Origin: Agelas oroides
Lineage: Eukaryota; Porifera; Demospongiae; Agelasida; Agelasidae
Direction: 5' to 3'
Assembly: GCA_949130485.1 (NCBI GenBank)
Contig: OX422189.1
Coordinates: forward strand, 1,993,720-2,057,719
DNA length: 64,000 nt
The notes beneath the pieces are model-generated. The model was not told where the DNA came from. It ran no database searches and worked only from the letters and a program-made list of their open reading frames with translations. The first letter of the stretch is position 1. Each line of letters begins with the position of its first letter. The position numbers and the translations under genes were made by a program. Of the stretch, positions 39,626 to 54,138 are shown piece by piece.

Positions 39626-42600
39626 CTCTACCCTTGCTCGACACGACTCTACCTCGCTGTACAACACTCTACCCTGCCTCGACCAGACTCTACCTCACTC
39701 TACCACACTCTCCCCTGGATCGACCTCAGTCTACCACGCTCTACCCTGGCTCGAACCGACTGTACCTCACTCTACCACACTCTACCCAGGCTCGACCCGA
39801 CTCTACCTCTCTCTACTACACTCTACCCTTGCTAGACCCGACTCCTCACTCTACCACACTCTACCCTGGCTGGACCCGACTCTACCTCACTCTACCACAC
39901 TCTGCCCTGTCTAGACCCTACTCTACCTCACTCTACCTCACTGCACCCTTTCTCGACCCGACTCTACCTCACTCTACCACACTCTACCCTGTCTAGACCC
40001 GACTCTACCTCACTCTACCTCACTGTACCCTTGCTCGACCCGACTCTACCTCACTCTACCACCCTCTACCCTGGTTCAACCCGACTCTACCTCACTCTAC
40101 CACACTCTACCCCGACTCTACCTCACTCTACCACTTTATACCCATACTCGACCCGACTCTACCTTACTCTACCACACTCTACCCATTGCTCGACCCGACT
40201 CTACCTCACTCCACCACCGTCTACCCTTGCTCGACACGACTCTACCTCACTCTTCCACACTCTGCCCTGGCTCTACCCGACTCTACCTCACTCTACCTCA
40301 CTCTACCCTGGCTCGAACCAACTCTACCTCACTCTACCACACTCTACCCTTGCTGTACCCGACTCTACCTCACTCTACCACCCTCTACCCTGGTTCGACC
40401 CGACTCTACCTCACTCTACCACACTCTACCCCGACTCTACCTCACTCTACCACTCTATACCCAGGCTCGACCCGACTCTACCTCAGTCTACCACACTCTA
40501 CCCTGGCTCGACCCGACTCTACCTCATCTTACCACACAACTCTCTACCCCGATTCTACCCCACTCTACCACACTCTACCCCGAGTCTACCTCACTCCAAC
40601 ACACTCTACCCTGGCTTGACCCGACTTTACCTCACTGTACCACACTCTACCCTGGGTCGACCCGACTCTACCGCGCTCTACCACACTCTCCCCTTATCTC
40701 GACCCAACTCTACCTAAGTCTACCGAACTCTACCCCGACTCTACCTCTCTCTAGCACACTCTACTCTGTCTCGACCCGACTCTACCTCACTCTGCCACAC
40801 TCTACTCTGGCTCGAGCCGACTCTACCTCACTCTACGACACTCTACCCTTGCTCAACCCGACTCTACCTCACTCTACCACAGTCTATCCTGGCTCGACCC
40901 AACTCTACCTCACTCTACAACACTCTACCCCAACTCTACCTCACTCTACAACACTCTTCCTTCGCTCGACTCGACTCTACCTCACTCTACATCACCCTAC
41001 TCCGACTCTACCTCACTCTACCACATTCTACCTTGGCTCGACCCGACTCTACATCACTCTACCACACTCTACTCCGACTCTACCTCATCCTACCACATTC
41101 TACCACACTCCACCCTGGCTCGACCCGACTCAACCTCACTCTACTACACTCTAACCTGGCTCGACCCGACTCTACCTCACTCTACCACACTCTACACTGA
41201 CTCTACCTCACTCTTCTACACTCTACCCTGGCTTGACCCAACTGTACCTCACTCTACCACACTGTACCCTGGCTCGACCCGACTCTACCTCGCTCTACCA
41301 CTCTCTACCCTGATCTAGACCCGACTCTACCCAACTCTACCACACTCTACCCCGACTCTACATCACTCTACCACTCTCTACCCTGGCTCGACCCGACTCT
41401 ACCTCACTCTGCCATACTCTACCCTAGCTCGTCCCGACTCTACCTCACTCTACCACACACTACCCCGACTCTACCTCACTCTACCACACTCTACCCTGGC
41501 TCAAACCGACTCTACCTCACTCTACCACATTCTACCCTGGCTCGACCCGACCCTACCTCACTCTACCACACTCTACCCTGTCTCGACACTATTCTACTTC
41601 ACTCTACCACACTCTACACGGACTAGACCAGACTCTACCTCACTCTACCACACTCTACCCTAGCTCGACCCACCTCTACCTCCTTCTACCACACTCTTCC
41701 CTAGCTCGACCCGTTTCTACTTCATTCTACCACATTCTACCCCAACTCTACCCCTCTCTACCACACTCTACCCTGGCTCAACCCGACTCCACCTCACTGT
41801 ACCACACTCTACCCTGGCTCGATCCGACTCTACCTCTCTCTACCACACTCTATCCTGACTATGCCTCACTCTACCACACTATACCCAGGCTCGACCCGAC
41901 TCTACCTCACTCTACCACACTCTACCCTGGCTCGACCCAACTCTACCTCACTCTACCACACTCTACCCCAACTCTACCTCACTCTACCACACTCTTCCCT
42001 CGCTCGACCAGACTCTACCTCACTCTACCACACCCTCCTCCGACTCTACTACACTCTACCACATTCTACTCTGATCTCGACCCGACTCTACCCAACTCTA
42101 CCACACTCTACCCCGACTCTACCTCACTCTACCACACTCTACCCTTGCTCGAGAAGACTCTACCTCTCTCTGCTACACTCTACCCTAGCTCGACCCGAGT
42201 CTACCTCACTCTACCACACTCTCCCCTGGCTCGACCCAACTCTACCTCTCCCTATCGCACTCTATCCTGGTTCGATCCAACTCTACCTCACTCTACCACA
42301 CTCTACCCGGACTCTACCTCACTCTACCTCACTCTACCCTGGCTCGACCTATCTCTACCTCACTCTACCACACTCTAACCTGACTCTACCTCAGTCTACC
42401 CCACTCTACCCTGGCTTGAACCGACTCTACCTCACTCTACCACACTCTACCTTTGCTCGACCTGACTCTACCTCACTCTACCACCGTCTACCCTGGTTCG
42501 ACCCGACTCTACCTCACTCTACCACACTCTACCCCGACTCTACCTCACTCTACCACACTCTACCCAGGCTCGGCCCGACTCTACCTCATTCTACCACAGT

Positions 42601-43731
42601 CTACCCTGGCTCGACCCGACACTACCTCACTCTACCACACACTTCCCCGACTCTACCTCACTCTATCACAATCTACCCTGTCTCGAACCGACTCTACCTC
42701 ACTCCACCACACTCTACCCTTGCTAGACCCGACTCTACCTCACTCTACCACACTCTACCGAGGCTGGACCAGACTCTACCTCACTCTACCCCACTCTACC
42801 CTGGCTCGACCCGACTCTAACTCACTCTACCACACTCTACCCCGACTCTACCTCACTCTACCACACTCTACCACACTCTACCCTGGCTTGACCCGACTCT
42901 AACTCACTCTGCCACACTCTACACCGACTCTACCTCACTCTACCACACTCTTCCCTTGCTCAATGCGACTCTACCTCACGCTACCACACTCTACCCCGTC
43001 TCTACCTCATTCTAACACTCTCTTCCCTGGCTCGACCCGACTCTACCTCACTCTACCACACTCTACCCAGCATCGACCCGACTCTACCTCACTCTACCAC
43101 ACCTACCCCGATTCTACCTCACTCTACCACACTCTACCATAGCTCGAATGGACTCTACCTCACTCCACCACACTGTACCCTTGCTCGAAACGACTCTACC
43201 TCACTCTACCACACTCTACCCTGGCTCGACCCGTCTCCACCTCACTCTACCACACTCTACACAGACTCTACCTCACTCTACCACACTCTACCCTGGCTCG
43301 AACCAACTCTACCTTACTCTACCACACTCTACCCTTGCTTGACCCGACTCTACCTCACTCTACTACCCTCTACCCTGGTTCAACCCGACTCTACCTCACT
43401 CTACCACAGTCTACCGTGGCTCGACCCGTCTCTACCTCACTCTACCACACAACTCTCTACCCCGACTCTACCTCACTCTAACACACTCTACCCTGGCTTG
43501 ATCCGAATTTACCTCACTCTACCACACTCTACCCTGGCTAGACCCGACTCTACCGCGCTCTACCACACACTCCCCTGATCTCGATCCAACTGTAGCTAAC
43601 TCTACCACACTCTACCCCGACTCTACCTCACTCTACCACATTCTAATCTCCCTCGACCCGACTCTACCTCACTCTGCCACACTCTTCCCTGGCTCGACCC
43701 GACTCTACCTCACTCTACCACACTCTACCCA
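39626..43731 (+). repeat. Tract J: diverged monomers linking to tract K
   Basis: Mixed monomers with few local copies. Includes 39866-40138 (match to 33888-34160), 41571-42041 (match to 14440-14910) and, from 43440, the CACAACTCTCTACC, GATCCGAATTTACC and TGATCTCGATCCAACTGTAGC series that becomes a fixed part of every tract K unit. Nothing but satellite monomers is seen. Confidence 0.78.
41571..42041 (+). repeat. Block shared with 14440-14910
   Basis: Collinear with 14440-14910 at an offset of 27,131 bp, with scattered substitutions (for example ACTATGCCTCACTC here against ACTATGGCTAAATC). The copies diverge after the CCCTCCTCC monomer. Confidence 0.8.
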
Positions 43732-45364
43732 TTGCTCGACCCGACTCTACCTTACTCTACCACACTTTACCCTGACTATGGGTCACTCTACCACACTATA
43801 CCCAGGCTCGACCCTACTCTACCACACTCTACCACACTCTATCCTGGCTTGACCCGACTCTACCTCACTCTACCACACCCTACCCTGGCTCGACCCACCT
43901 CTACCTCACTCTACCACACTCTACCCCGACTCTACCTCACTCTACCACTCTCTACCCTGGCTCAACCCGACACTACCTCACTCTGCCACTCTCTACCATA
44001 GCTCGACCTGACTCTACCTCACTCTACCACACTCTCCCCTGGCTTGACCCAACTCTACCTCAGTCTATCACACTCTACCCTGGTTCGATCCGACTCTACC
44101 TCGCTCTACCACACTCTACCCCGACTCTACCTCACTCTACCACACTCTACCCTAGCTCAACCCGACTCTACCTCACTCTACCACACTCTACCCTGGCTCA
44201 TACTGACTCTACCTCACTCTACCACACTCTCCCCTGGCTTGACCCAACTCTACCTCACTCTATCACACTCTACCCTGGTTCGATCCGACTCTACCTCGCT
44301 CTACCACACTCTACCCCGACTCTACCTCACTCTACCACACTCTACCCTGGCACAACTCGACTCTACCTCACTCTACCACACTCTACCCTGGCTCGACCCG
44401 ACTCTACCTCACCCTACCACACTCTATCCCAACTCTACCTCACTCTACCACACTCTACCCTGGCTCGACCCGACTCTACCTCACTCTACCACACTCTATC
44501 CCAACTCTACCTCACTCTACCACACTCTACCCTAGCTCGACCCACCTCTACCTCCTTGTACCACACTCTACCCTAGCTAGACCCGTCTATACCTCATTCT
44601 ACCACACTCTACCCCAACTCTACGCCTCTCTACCACATTCTACCCTGGCTCAACCCGACTCCACCTCACTCTACCACACTCTACCCTGAGTATGGCTCAC
44701 TGTACCACACTATAACCAGGCTCGACCCGACTCTACCTCACTCTACCGCACTCTACCCAGACTCTACCTCACTCTAGAACACTCTACCCTGTCTCTACCT
44801 CACTCTACCACGCTTTACCACACTCTACCCCGACTCTACCTCACTCTACCACACTCTACTCTGCCTCGACCCGACTCTACCTCACTCTGCCACACTCTAC
44901 CCTGTCTCGACCCGACTCTACCTCACTCTACCCCACTCTACCCTGGCTCGACCCGACTCTACCTCACTCTACCACACTCTACCCTGGCTCGACCCGACTC
45001 TACCTCACTCTACCACACTCTATCCCAACTCTACCTCACTCTACCACACTCTTCCCTCGCTCGACCCGACTCTACCTCACTCTACCACAGCCTACTCTGA
45101 CTACCTCACTCTAACACACTCTACCCTGGCTTGACCCGAATTTACCTCACTCTACCACACTCTATCCTGGCTAGACCCGACTCTACCGCACTCTACCACA
45201 CACTCCCCTGATCTCGACCCAACTGTAGCTAACTCTACCACACTCTACCCCGACTCTACCTCACTCTACCACATTCTACTCTGCCTCGACCCGACTCTAC
45301 CTCACTCTGCCACACTCTTCCCTGGCTCGACCCGACTCTACCTCACTCTACCACACTCTACCCA
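43732..45364 (+). repeat. 1,674-bp HOR, unit 1 (1,633 bp)
   Basis: Starts at the TTG of CCCATTGCTCGACCC. In order it holds the CTATGGGTCACTC landmark, an internal 195-bp duplication (44044 and 44239; four 41-mers plus one 31-mer), the CCTCCTTGTACC monomer, the GAGTATGGCTCACTG/CTATAACC monomer, the shortened GACTACCTCAC monomer, and the AATTTACC and TGATCTCGACCC section. It is 41 bp shorter than later units because it lacks one CTTGCTCAACCC monomer near 44680. Confidence 0.9.
44967..45007 (+). repeat. Reference 41-bp monomer (modules a-b-c-d)
   Basis: A clean example of the commonest monomer. Module a is 44967-44976, b 44977-44987, c 44988-44997 and d 44998-45007. Modules a, b and d share the CTCTACC core, and c differs by TA to GA, giving the TCGA that recurs through the array. 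The monomer is thus itself a degenerate four-fold repeat and probably arose by amplification of a ten-base ancestor. It holds two CpG sites, both in c. Confidence 0.9.
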
Positions 45365-47038
45365 TTGCTCGACCCGACTCTACCTCACTCTACCACACTT
45401 TACCCTGACTATGGGTCACTCTACCACACTATACCCAGGCTCAACCCTACTCTACCTCACTCTACCACACTCTACCCTGGCTCGACCCGACTCTACCTCA
45501 CTTTACCACACCCTACCCTGGCTCGACCCACCTGTACCTCACTCTACCACACTCTACCCCGACTCTACCTCACTCTACCACTCTCTACCCTGGCTCAACC
45601 CGACACTACCTCACTCTGCCACTCTCTACCATAGCTCGACCTGACTCTACCTCACTCTACCACACTCTCCCCTGGCTTGACCCAACTCTACCTCACTCTA
45701 TCACACTCTACCCTGGTTCGATCCGACTCTACCTCGCTCTACCACACTCTACCCCGACTCTACCTCACTCTACCACACTCTACCCTAGCTCAACCCGACT
45801 CTACCTCACTCTACCACACTCTACCCTGGCTCATACTGACTCTACCTCACTCTACCACACTCTCCCCTGGCTTGACCCAACTCTACCTCACTCTATCACA
45901 CTCTACCCTGGTTCGATCCGACTCTACCTCGCTCTACCACACTCTACCCCGACTCTACCTCACTCTACCACACTCTACCCTGGCACAACTCGACTCTACC
46001 TCACTCTACCACACTCTACCCTGGCTCGACCCGACTCTACCTCACCCTACCACACTCTATCCCAACTCTACCTCACTCTACCACACTCTACCCTGGCTCG
46101 ACCCGACTCTACCTCACTCTACCACACTCTATCCCAACTCTACCTCACTCTACCACACTCTACCCTAGCTCGACCCACCTCTACCTCCTTGTACCACACT
46201 CTACCCTAGCTAGACCCGTCTATACCTCATTCTACCACACTCTACCCCAACTCTACGCCTCTCTACCACACTCTACCCTGGCTCAACCCGACTCCACCTC
46301 ACTCTACCACACTCTACCCTTGCTCAACCCGACTCTACCTCACTCTACCACACTCTACCCTGAGTATGGCTCACTGTACCACACTATAACCAGGCTCGAC
46401 CCGACTCTACCTCACTCTACCGCTCTCTACCCAGACTCTACTTCACTCTAGAACACTCTACCCTGTCTCTACCTCACTCTACCACGCTTTACCACACTCT
46501 ACCCCGACTCTACCTCACTCTACCACACTCTACTCTGCCTCGACCCGACTCTACCTCACTCTGCCACACTCTACCCTGTCTCGACCCGACTCTACCTCAC
46601 TCTACCCCACTCTACCCTGGCTCGACCCGACTCTACCTCACTCTACCACACTCTACCCTGGCTCGACCCGACTCTACCTCACTGTACCACACTCTATCCC
46701 AACTCTACCTCACTCTACCACACTCTTCCCTCGCTCGACCCGACTCTACCTCACTCTACCACAGCCTACTCTGACTACCTCACTCTAACACAGTCTACCC
46801 TGGCTTGATCCGAATTTACCTCACTCTACCACACTCTACCCTGGCTAGACCCGACTCTACCGCGCTCTACCACACACTCCCCTGATCTCGACCCAACTGT
46901 AGCTAACTCTACCACACTCTACCCCGACTCTACCTCACTCTACCACATTCTACTCTCCCTCGACCCGACTCTACCTCACTCTGCCACACTCTTCCCTGGC
47001 TCGACCCGACTCTACCTCACTCTACCACACTCTACCCA
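45365..47038 (+). repeat. 1,674-bp HOR, unit 2
   Basis: Full-length unit. Relative to unit 1 it has the extra CTTGCTCAACCC 41-mer (46319) and the intact CTCACTCTACCACACTC join after the CTATACCCAGG landmark. Confidence 0.92.
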
Positions 47039-48712
47039 TTGCTCGACCCGACTCTACCTCACTCTACCACACTTTACCCTGACTATGGGTCACTCTACCA
47101 CACTATACCCAGGCTCGACCCTACTCTACCACACTCTACCACACTCTATCCTGGCTTGACCCGACTCTACCTCACTCTACCACACCCTACCCTGGCTCGA
47201 CCCACCTCTACCTCACTCTACCACACTCTACCCCGACTCTACCTCACTCTACCACTCTCTACCCTGGCTCAACCCGACACTACCTCACTCTGCCACTCTC
47301 TACCATAGCTCGACCTGACTCTACCTCACTCTACCACACTCTCCCCTGGCTTGACCCAACTCTACCTCACTCTATCACACTCTACCCTGGTTCGATCCGA
47401 CTCTACCTCGCTCTACCACACTCTACCCCGACTCTACCTCACTCTACCACACTCTACCCTAGCTCAACCCGACTCTACCTCACTCTACCCCACTCTACCC
47501 TGGCTCATACTGACTCTACCTCACTCTACCACACTCTCCCCTGGCTTGACCCAACTCTACCTCACTCTATCACACTCTACCCTGGTTCGATCCGACTCTA
47601 CCTCGCTCTACCACACTCTACCCCGACTCTACCTCACTCTACCACACTCTACCCTGGCACAACTCGACTCTACCTCACTCTACCACACTCTACCCTGACT
47701 CGACCCGACTCTACCTCACCCTACCACACTCTATCCCAACTCTATCTCACTCTACCACACTCTACCCTGGCTCGACCCGACTCTACCTCACTCTACCACA
47801 CTCTATCCCAACTCTACCTCACTCTACCACACTCTACCCTAGCTCGACCCACCTCTACCTCCTTGTACCACACTCTACCCTAGCTAGACCCGTCTATACC
47901 TCATTCTACCACACTCTACCCCAACTCTACGCCTCTCTACCACACTCTACAATGGCTCAACCCGACTCCACCTCACTCTACCACACTCTACCCTTGCTCA
48001 ACCCGACTCTACCTCACTCTACCACACTCTACCCTGAGTATGGCTCACTGTACCACACTATAACCAGGCTCGACCCGACTCTACCTCACTCTACCGCACT
48101 CTACCCAGACTCTACCTCACTCTAGAACACTCTACCCTGTCTCTACCTCACTCTACCATGCTTTACCACACTCTACCCCGACTCTACCTCACTCTACCAC
48201 ACTCTACTCTGCCTCGACCCGACTCTACCTCACTCTGCCACACTCTACCCTGTCTCGACCCGACTCTACCTCACTCTACCCCACTCTACCCTGGCTCGAC
48301 CCGACTCTACCTCACTCTACCACACTCTACCCTGGCTCGACCCGACTCTACCTCACTCTACCACACTCTATCCCAACTCTACCTCACTCTACCACACTCT
48401 TCCCTCGCTCGACCCGACTCTACCTCACTCTACCACAGCCTACTCTGACTACCTCACTCTAACACACTCTACCCTGGCTTGACCCGAATTTACCTCACTC
48501 TACCACACTCTATCCTGGCTAGACCCGACTCTACCGCGCTCTACCACACACTCCCCTGATCTCGACCCAGCTGTAGCTAACTCTACCACACTCTACCCCG
48601 ACTCTACCTCACTCTACCACATTCTACTCTGCCTCGACCCGACTCTACCTCACTCTGCCACACTCTTCCCTGGCTCGACCCGACTCTACCTCACTCTACC
48701 ACACTCTACCCA
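47039..48712 (+). repeat. 1,674-bp HOR, unit 3
   Basis: Exactly 1,674 bp. Its first part follows unit 1 (CCTACTCTACCACACTC after the landmark) and its later part follows unit 2 (CTTGCTCAACCC present). This mosaic pattern suggests exchange between units. Confidence 0.92.
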
Positions 48713-50386
48713 TTGCTCGACCCGACTCTACCTCACTCTACCACACTTTACCCTGACTATGGGTCACTCTACCACACTATACCCAGGCTCGACCCTACTC
48801 TACCTCACTCTACCACACTCTACCCTGGCTCGACCCGACTCTACCTCACTCTACCACACCCTACCCTGGCTCGACCCACCTGTACCTCACTCTACCACAC
48901 TCTACCCCGACTCTACCTCACTCTACCACTCTCTACCCTGGCTCAACCCGACACTACCTCACTCTGCCACTCTCTACCATAGCTCGACCTGACTCTACCT
49001 CACTCTACCACACTCTCCCCTGGCTTGACCCAACTCTACCTCACTCTATCACACTCTACCCTGGTTTGATCCGACTCTACCTCGCTCTACCACACTCTAC
49101 CCCGACTCTACATCACTCTACCACACTCTACCCTAGCTCAACCCGACTCTACCTCACTCTACCACACTCTACCCTGGCTCATACTGACTCTACCTCACTC
49201 TACCACACTCTCCCCTGGCTTGACCCAACTCTACCTCACTCTATCACACTCTACCCTGGTTCGATCCGACTCTACCTCGCTCTACCACACTCTACCCCGA
49301 CTCTACCTCACTCTACCACACTCTACCCTGGCACAACTCGACTCTACCTCACTCTACCACACTCTACCCTGGCTCGACCCGACTCTACCTCACCCTACCA
49401 CACTCTATCCCAACTCTACCTCACTCTACCACACTCTACCCTGGCTCGACCCGACTCTACCTCACTCTACCACACTCTATCCCAACTCTACCTCACTCTA
49501 CCACACTCTACCCTAGCTCGACCCACCTCTACCTCCTTGTACCACACTCTACCCTAGCTAGACCCGTCTATACCTCATTCTACCACACTCTACCCCAACT
49601 CTACGCCTCTCTACCACACTCTACCCTGGCTCAACCCGACTCCACCTCACTCTACCACACTCTACCCTTGCTCAACCCGACTCTACCTCACTCTACCACA
49701 CTCTACCCTGAGTATGGCTCACTGTACCGCACTATAACCAGGCTCGACCCGACTCTACCTCACTCTACCGCACTCTACCCAGACTCTACCTCACTCTAGA
49801 ACACTCTACCCTGTCTCTACCTCACTCTACCACGCTTTACCACACTCTACCCCGACTCTACCTCACTCTACCACACTCTACTCTGCCTCGACCCGACTCT
49901 ACCTCACTCTGCCACACTCTACCCTGTCTCGACCCGACTCTACCTCACTCTACCCCACTCTACCCTGGCTCGACCCGACTCTACCTCACTCTACCACACT
50001 CTACCCTGGCTCGACCCGACTCTACCTCACTCTACCACACTCTATCCCAACTCTACCTCACTCTACCACACTCTTCCCTCGCTCGACCCGACTCTACCTC
50101 ACTCTACCACAGCCTACTCTGACTACCTCACTCTAACACACTCTACCCTGGCTTGACCCGAATTTACCTCACTCTACCACACTCTATCCTGGCTAGACCC
50201 GACTCTACCGCGCTCTACCACACACTCCCCTGATCTCGACCCAACTGTAGCTAACTCTACCACACTCTACCCCGACTCTACCTCACTCTACCACATTCTA
50301 CTCTGCCTCGACCCGACTCTACCTCACTCTGCCACACTCTTCCCTGGCTCGACCCGACTCTACCTCACTCTACCACACTCTACCCA
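48713..50386 (+). repeat. 1,674-bp HOR, unit 4
   Basis: Exactly 1,674 bp, close to unit 2. Private changes include TGGTTTGATCC (49062) where the others have TGGTTCGATCC. Confidence 0.92.
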
Positions 50387-51854
50387 TTGCTCGACCCGAC
50401 TCTACCTCACTCTACCACACTTTACCCTGACTATGGGTCACTCTACCACACTATACCCAGGCTCAACCCTACTCTACCTCACTCTACCACACTCTACCCT
50501 GGCTCGACCCGACTCTACCTCACTTTACCACACCCTACCCTGGCTCGACCCACCTGTACCTCACTCTACCACACTCTACCCCGACTCTACCTCACTCTAC
50601 CACTCTCTACCCTGGCTCAACCCGACACTACCTCACTCTGCCACTCTCTACCCTAGCTCGACCTGACTCTACCTCACTCTACCACACTCTCCCCTGGCTT
50701 GACCCAACTCTACCTCACTCTATCACACTCTACCCTGGTTCGATCCGACTCTACCTCGCTCTACCACACTCTACCCCGACTCTACCTCACTCTACCACAC
50801 TCTACCCTAGCTCAACTCGACTCTACCTCACTCTACCACATTCTACCCTGGCTCATACCGACTCTACCTCACTCTACCACACTCTACCCTGGCTCGACCC
50901 GACTCTACCTCTCTCTACCACACTCTACCCTGTCTCGACACTACTCTACTTCACTCTACCACACTCTACACTGACTCGGCCAGACTCTACCTCAATCTAC
51001 CACACTCTACCCTAGCTCGACCCACCTCTACCTCCTTGTACCACACTCTACCCTAGCTAGACCCGTCTATACCTCATTCTACCACACTCTACCCCAACTC
51101 TACGCCTCTCTACCACACTCTACCCTGGCTCAACCCGACTCCACCTCACTCTACCACACTCTACCCTTGCTCAACCCGACTCTACCTCACTCTACCACAC
51201 TCTACCCTGAGCATGGCTCACTGTACCACACTATAACCAGGCTCGACCCGACTCTACCTCACTCTACCGCACTCTACCCAGACTCTACCACACTCTAGAA
51301 CACTCTACCCTGTCTCTATCTCACTCTACCAAGCTTTACCACACTCTACCCCGACTCTACCTCACTCTACCACACTCTACTCTGCCTCGACCCGACTCTA
51401 CCTCACTCTGCCACACTCTACCCTGTCTCGACCCGACTCTACCTCACTCTACCCCACTCTACCCTGGCTCGACCCGACTCTACCTCACTCTACCACACTC
51501 TACCCTGGCTCGACCCGACTCTACCTCACTCTACCACACTCTTCCCTCGCTCGACCCGACTCTACCTCACTCTACCACAGCCTACTCTGACTACCTCACT
51601 CTAACACACTCTACCCTGGCTTGACCCGAATTTACCTCACTCTACCACACTCTATCCTGGCTAGACCCGACTCTACCGCGCTCTACCACACACTCCCCTG
51701 ATCTCGACCCAGCTGTAGCTAACTCTACCACACTCTACCCCGACTCTACCTCACTCTACCACATTCTACTCTGCCTCGACCCGACTCTACCTCACTCTGC
51801 CACACTCTTTCCTGGCTCGACCCGACTCTACCTCACTCTACCACACTCTACCCA
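50387..51854 (+). repeat. 1,468-bp derivative of the 1,674-bp HOR
   Basis: Starts like unit 2 but keeps only one half of the internal 195-bp duplication, and takes on a CTGTCTCGACACTACTC/CTGACTCGGCCAG section (50930-50990). The GAGTATGG marker is GAGCATGG here. An equally long copy lies at 60040-61507. Confidence 0.88.
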
Positions 51855-54138
51855 TTGCTCGACCCGACTCTACCTCACTCTACCACACTTTACCCTGACT
51901 ATGGGTCACTCTACCACACTATACCCAGGCTCGACCCTACTCTACCTCACTCTACCACACTCTACCCTGGCTCGACCCGACTCTACCTCACTCTACCACA
52001 CCCTACCCTGGCTCGACCCACTTCTACCTCACTCTACCACACTCTACCCCGACTCTACCTCACTCTACCACTCTCTACCCTGGCTCGACCCGACTCTACC
52101 TCACTCTGCCACTCTCTACCCTAGCTCGACCCGACTCTACCTCACTCTACCACACTCTCCCCCGGCTTGACCCAACTCTACCTCACTCTATCAAACTCTA
52201 CCCTGGTTCTATCCGACTCTACCTCTCTCTACCACACTCTACCCCGACTCTACCTCACTCTACCACACTCTATCCTTGCTCAACCCGACTCTACCTCAAT
52301 CTACCACACTCTACCCTGAGTATGGCTCACTGTACCACACTATAACCAGGCTCGACCCAACTCTACCTCACTCTACCGCACTCTACCCAGACTCTACCTC
52401 ACTCTAGAACACTCTACCCTGTCTCTACCTCACATCTACCACGCTTTACCATACTCTACCCCGACTCTACCTCACTCTACCACACTCTACTCTGCCTCGA
52501 TCCAACTCTACCTCACTCTGCCACACTCTACCCTGGCTCGACCCGACTCTACCTCACTCTACCACACTCTACCCTGATCTCGACCCGACTCTACCTAACT
52601 CTACCACACTCTACCCCGACTCTACCTCACTCTACCACTCTCTACCCTGGCTCGACCCTACTGTACCTAACTCTGCCACACTCTACCCTGACTCGACCCA
52701 ACTCTACCTCACTCTACCACACTCTACCCTAGCTCGACCCGACTCTACATCACTCTACCACACACTATCCCGACTCTACCTCACTCTACCACACTCCACC
52801 ATGTGTCGATACTACTCTACTTCACTCTACCACACTCTACACAGACTCGACCAGACTCTAGCTCATTCTACCACACATTACCCCAACTCTATCCCTCTCT
52901 ACCACATTCTACACTGGCTTAACCCAACTCCACCTCACTCTACCGCACTCTACCCTGGCTCGACACGACTCTACCTCACTCTAGCACATTCTACCCTGGC
53001 TCGACACAACTCTACCTCGCTCTACCACACTCTACCCTGCCTCGACCGGACCCTACCTGACTCTACCACACTATCCCCTGGCTCGACCTCAGTCTACCAC
53101 ACTCTACCCTGGCTCGACCCGACTTTACCTCACTCTACCACACTCTCACCAGGCTTGACCCGACTCTACCTCTCTCTACCACGCTCTACCAAGACTCTAC
53201 CTCACTCTGGAACACTCTACCATGCTTTACCACACTCTACCCCGACTCTACCTTACTCTATCACACTCTACTCTGCCTCGACCCTACTCTACCTCACTCT
53301 GCCACACTCTACCCTGGCTCGACCCGACTCTACCTCACTCTACCCCACTCTACACTGGCTCAACCCGACTCTACCTCACTCTACCTCACTCTACCCTAGC
53401 TCGACCCGACTCTACCTCACTCTACCACACTCTATCCCAACTCTACCTCAGTCTACCACACTCTTCCCTCGCTCGACCCGACTCTACCTCACTCTACTAC
53501 AACCTCCTCCGTCTCTACCTCACTCTACCAGATTCTACCCTGGGTCGACCCGACTCTACCTCACTCTACCACACTCTATCCCAACTCTACCTCACTCTAC
53601 CACACTCTTCCCTCGCTCGACCCGACTCTACCTCACTCTACCACACTCTACTCTGCCTCGACCCGACTCTACCTCACTCTACCACACTCTATCCCAACTC
53701 TACCTCACTCTACCACACTCTTCCCTCGCTCGACCCGACTCTACCTCACTCTACCACACTCTACTCTAACTCTACCTCACTCTACCACACTCCACCACAC
53801 TCTACCCTGGCCTGACCCGACTCTACCTCACTCTACCACACTCTACCCTCGCTTGACCCGACTCTACCTCACTCTACCACACTCTACCCTTGCTTGACCC
53901 GATTGTACCTCACTCTACTACACTGTACCCTTGCTCGACCCGACTCTACCTCACTCTACCCCACTCTACCCTGGCTCGACCCGACTCTACCTCACTCTAC
54001 CACACTCTACCCTGGCTCGACCCGACTCTACCTCACTCTACCACACTCTATCCCAACTCTACCTCACTCTACCACACTCTTCCCTCGCTCGACCCGACTC
54101 TACCTCACTCTACCACAGCCTACTCTGACTACCTCACT
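50997..54138 (+). repeat. 3,142-bp tandem duplication, copy 1
   Basis: Landmarks at 51010, 51855, 52801, 53222 and 53894 recur at 54152, 54997, 55943, 56364 and 57036, all 3,142 bp apart with no length change. The unit contains tract K sequence, a tract-B-like section (ATG at 52801) and tract-A-like monomers (CTCTTCCCTCGCTCGAC). Confidence 0.92.

Noticed and set aside
52801..53769. A 322-codon frame with a true ATG in a good context (CCACCATGT), present three times (also 55943 and 62454)
   Set aside because: The three copies are explained by the 3,142-bp and 9,653-bp duplications. The ATG comes from one substitution in a CTCCACCCTG-type module, and the product is repeat translation only.
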